Position numbers and translations under genes: made by a program
Notes under the pieces: model-generated
What the model was told of the DNA's origin: nothing
The model's input: the letters and a program-made list of their open reading frames with translations, nothing else
Databases searched by the model: none
Shown: positions 61,271 through 64,000 of the stretch, in pieces
How positions within the stretch are numbered: position 1 is the stretch's first letter
How the letters are laid out: each line of letters starts with the position of its first letter
Assembly: GCA_013115135.1 (NCBI GenBank)
Contig: JABANP010000270.1
Location: 1 to 64,000 of the forward strand
Length of the DNA stretch: 64,000 nucleotides
Origin: Perkinsus olseni
Lineage: Eukaryota; Perkinsozoa; Perkinsida; Perkinsidae
Reading direction: 5' to 3'

Positions 61271-64000
61271 TGCCAGCAGTCGCACCATCTGTGTCGTCGC
61301 GCCCAATACCATTTGCACTGCCAGGAGTGACACTTCTCCTCCGAGGGGGGTCGGCCGCCGCACTTCAGTACCGTGTGTATCCCGGATGGCGGATTCTCAG
61401 AGTTTGGGGATCTGGGGGAGCGGGGTGACTCTCGCGGCTCCGTTCCGCCGCGCATTTCTACTCTCGCTCGCCGGAATCACTGGTTTGGTGTGGTGAGGCA
61501 CCTTTGTGCACGCTCTCCTACTAACCCCCAGGCGCACTGGAGAAGGAGGCTGGGGTATTCTATATGTTAGTCCGTTACATCGCCTCCAAGGACAGCTAGA
61601 CCTTTGTAGCGCTGAGAGGAGGCGATAGCTGATCAAGTGTGACTTCGAGTACGGGGATCTGGCATGAAGTTGGGTTCCCGTGGATGTCCTGGCAACTTAC
61701 TTATTGCATCCATCGCGACGGACGTATGCGAGCACAACGGAGTCGCTCAGGCGTATGCTGCAGCACACATCGAAATTCTACACGAGATTGAGTCCGACTA
61801 TCAGAAGTGAAAATCCGACAGGCATGCGGGCTGTGTCATCCGACGGCTGTCCCGCGGGCCTGCAGCCACTCCAACGGCTGAGCCCCTTCGAATGGGATAT
61901 CCCAATTCCGCAAGATGAGCACACATATGCTATGATGATGATGCTCAGCTTTGACTTGTGTTCTCAACCGAACAACCGTGTGTGAGGAGCTCCCGGGAGG
62001 TATGGCTCCCGAGCTGCTCTCGCCGGGCAGATCGGAGAGTTCTCTGGACAGAGTTACTGAACGGCATCGCAAACTTGATTGACTCTTAGGTATGGTCGTC
62101 TCCACTCGTCCGTTCTGGCCACTTCGCTCCCCGCTGTCCTCTACTGTGCTGACAACCGTGAAGGGTAATCAGCAGCTGCTGTTGCTGATCCGCCTCTCCT
62201 GCTGACTCGTACTAATGCTATCGTGTAAGGTACGCAGTGAGGCTATGTGGATGTTGGGTCCCCAACGGAGTCCGCTATCGTCGCCGAGAGTATTACGGCA
62301 ACGGGAACCGATTGAACGGTTTTTTTTTCAAATGCATATCAATCTCATCCAGCCTTGCGTTGTTTCAATGATGATGATGATAGTGGGAGGTTCGAGTACA
62401 GTGTTATTTGTCGTTCATGACGAGCTCTGCCGGGCCGTGCCTGGAAGAGGACGATGATGGTGGTGATGAACACGAATTTTGCTCGTTGAAGTACGCGACA
62501 GTGAAACTCCGTTGTTCCGTCTTAGAGGATAGCAGTGTATCGAACTCTCGAGTTACTATTGAACGACAAAATACTACTTTGAAGTTCCTAACCTGTGGTC
62601 GTCTAATAACGATCCTATTCGAGAACTAACTGATGTACTCCAGGTTCCCCAGGCTCGTAGCACACTAGCTTCATGAGTGAAACGGTCGAGTGATACATGA
62701 AGGAACGAAAGATGATGCTGACGTCGTCGTCATGTTTCAGGTCGGGGTCCTCAGGCAGTGAGTTCTTGACTCCTCGAGTGGAAGTAAGTCCACTACCATT
62801 ACAAAGCCTGCTTTCTTGCTGTCGATTTCTCGGGTGAGTTTTTGTGTCTGGCCTGAAGCGTCTTGTGGATTCTCAGCCCGCTGAGCCACCGTCGTCGGAG
62901 ACCTCCCCCACCGTTCCCTTGCTCAGTCAGCTACCACCTCCCATCACAGTCGATGGGAGTCCGAACAGGAGAAGCTTTTGGACAAGCTGCCTCAAGTAGG
63001 CCTTCCGTACCCTCGCGGCGAGGGTACGGTGACCCGGTCACCTGTGTTACCCCACACACCAGGCGAGGGCCTCGCCTTGTACCGCCTGGGGTCACCTAAG
63101 TGAGGTGAATGATCGTACCTCATGGAAATGATATTAATTCGAAGTGGTTCCGAGCTCCACGCATTTGGGCCTTGACCAGCGAATTGGATCGTCAGTGAAG
63201 CAGCACATGAAGAAAGGGCTGGTCATCCATCGCTTATCCTGATACAGTAGCCTTTATTGCCCTTCGAAGTAGAGACATGGGGAGGAGTAACGGCTTGGTT
63301 CCGGGGTTGAGCAGGTGACGTGCCTTGTTTGACCCCGCATCCGTAACAATGATAGGAAGTAGGATTGACAGTCGACGACTAACGTCGTGTCAACGATAGT
63401 TTTTCAACTACTGGAGTTTCGTTTGTGAATCACAGCCTGTCATGTATATCATTTCGCCACTCAATACCACTTTCCACATTTCATGCGTACGAGACTTAGA
63501 GAAACGCTGGACTTCACGTATTACCATTCTGTGCAACCATTAGTCTCCTGTACCTCTCAGGGAGGGCTTCCCTTTGATATGGCTATGAATTACGACTTAT
63601 AATGAGTATACTAACAGGCTCCCCGTGATGGTCAGATATGTCGTCGACCCGAGACGGATCTTCCATCGCTGCCTCCTCCACCTCCTCATCTGCCTCTACA
63701 TCCCAGGGGCATACTTCGCTGACAGCGTCCTGGCTGCGTACAAGACGCAGGTGTGGCGTCTCGCTAGAGGACAGCTATATAATGACGCTCGATTGTTAGA
63801 TCCTAGAGTACCTCAGAATCGACCACGAGCGCTTGGCTTTGCTGTTCTCCTTGCCATCATTGACTGGCGTCCTGTGTGGGCCTTTTGGTGTGATGGTAGC
63901 CAAGTAAGCCCAACACAGTGGGGCTGTCAATATCATCGTTTTTACTCGCCATGTTGGTGATCGGAGGTTCAGTAGCTTCGGTAATATATGATATATTCAT
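61271..64000. other. No gene assigned; palindrome trio near 63.0 kb
   Basis: Short frames only, the longest 111 codons at 63625-63960 (starts MMVRYVVDPRRIF, one hydrophobic stretch, no family). Three perfect odd palindromes at 63006-63028, 63028-63042 and 63061-63077. Confidence 0.4.

Overview
The window is nuclear DNA from an intron-rich protist, most likely a Perkinsus-type alveolate; that placement is an inference. It rests on a nuclear gene for a mitochondrial carrier with six exons, introns as short as 40-53 bp, single-copy secreted proteins of no recognisable family, and BEL/Pao and hAT transposons. There are no bacterial-style operons. All gene models here were spliced by hand from GT..AG junctions and reading phase.

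Layout. 414-8329 is a satellite array of seven monomers (A-B-A-B-A-B-A). 10007-13201 is a complete SLC25A42-like (coenzyme A/dephospho-CoA type) mitochondrial carrier gene. 14751-17184 is a two-gene block duplicated at 43270-45697. 18877-31744 is a BEL/Pao LTR retrotransposon on the minus strand with a 2677-codon ORF; its 3' LTR is split by a 5'-truncated hAT element (about 18968-22444). 32329-37887 is a candidate DNA transposon with inverted termini built from a 15-bp motif, an 8-bp flanking repeat and a FLYWCH-like plus Ulp1-like (C48) gene. 39074-39931 and 47950-49182 encode signal-peptide proteins. 46448-47448 (minus) encodes a small coiled-coil protein in three exons. 49-64 kb is intron-rich: many exon-like pieces, one good tRNA-Ile(UAU), and no gene that could be named.

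The most unusual signal is a 20-bp pattern of three 6-mers, X-n-X'-m-X, where X' is the reverse complement of X and n and m are single bases. I found 21 exact cases and at least six with one mismatch, each with a different X, in non-coding DNA. About 0.004 exact cases would be expected by chance in 64 kb. Three cases can be compared with a paralogous copy inside the window: two differ from the paralog by exactly 14 bases and the third lacks the same 14 bases in a looser alignment. This points to a recurrent, locally templated 14-bp insertion process that writes an inverted copy and then a direct copy of a 6-bp site. I do not know of a description of this.

The elements are layered in time. The BEL/Pao element landed inside an older MITE-like repeat (ends near 18690 and 32255) and was then hit by the hAT. 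The satellite monomers share a short module with the Ulp1 element's terminus.
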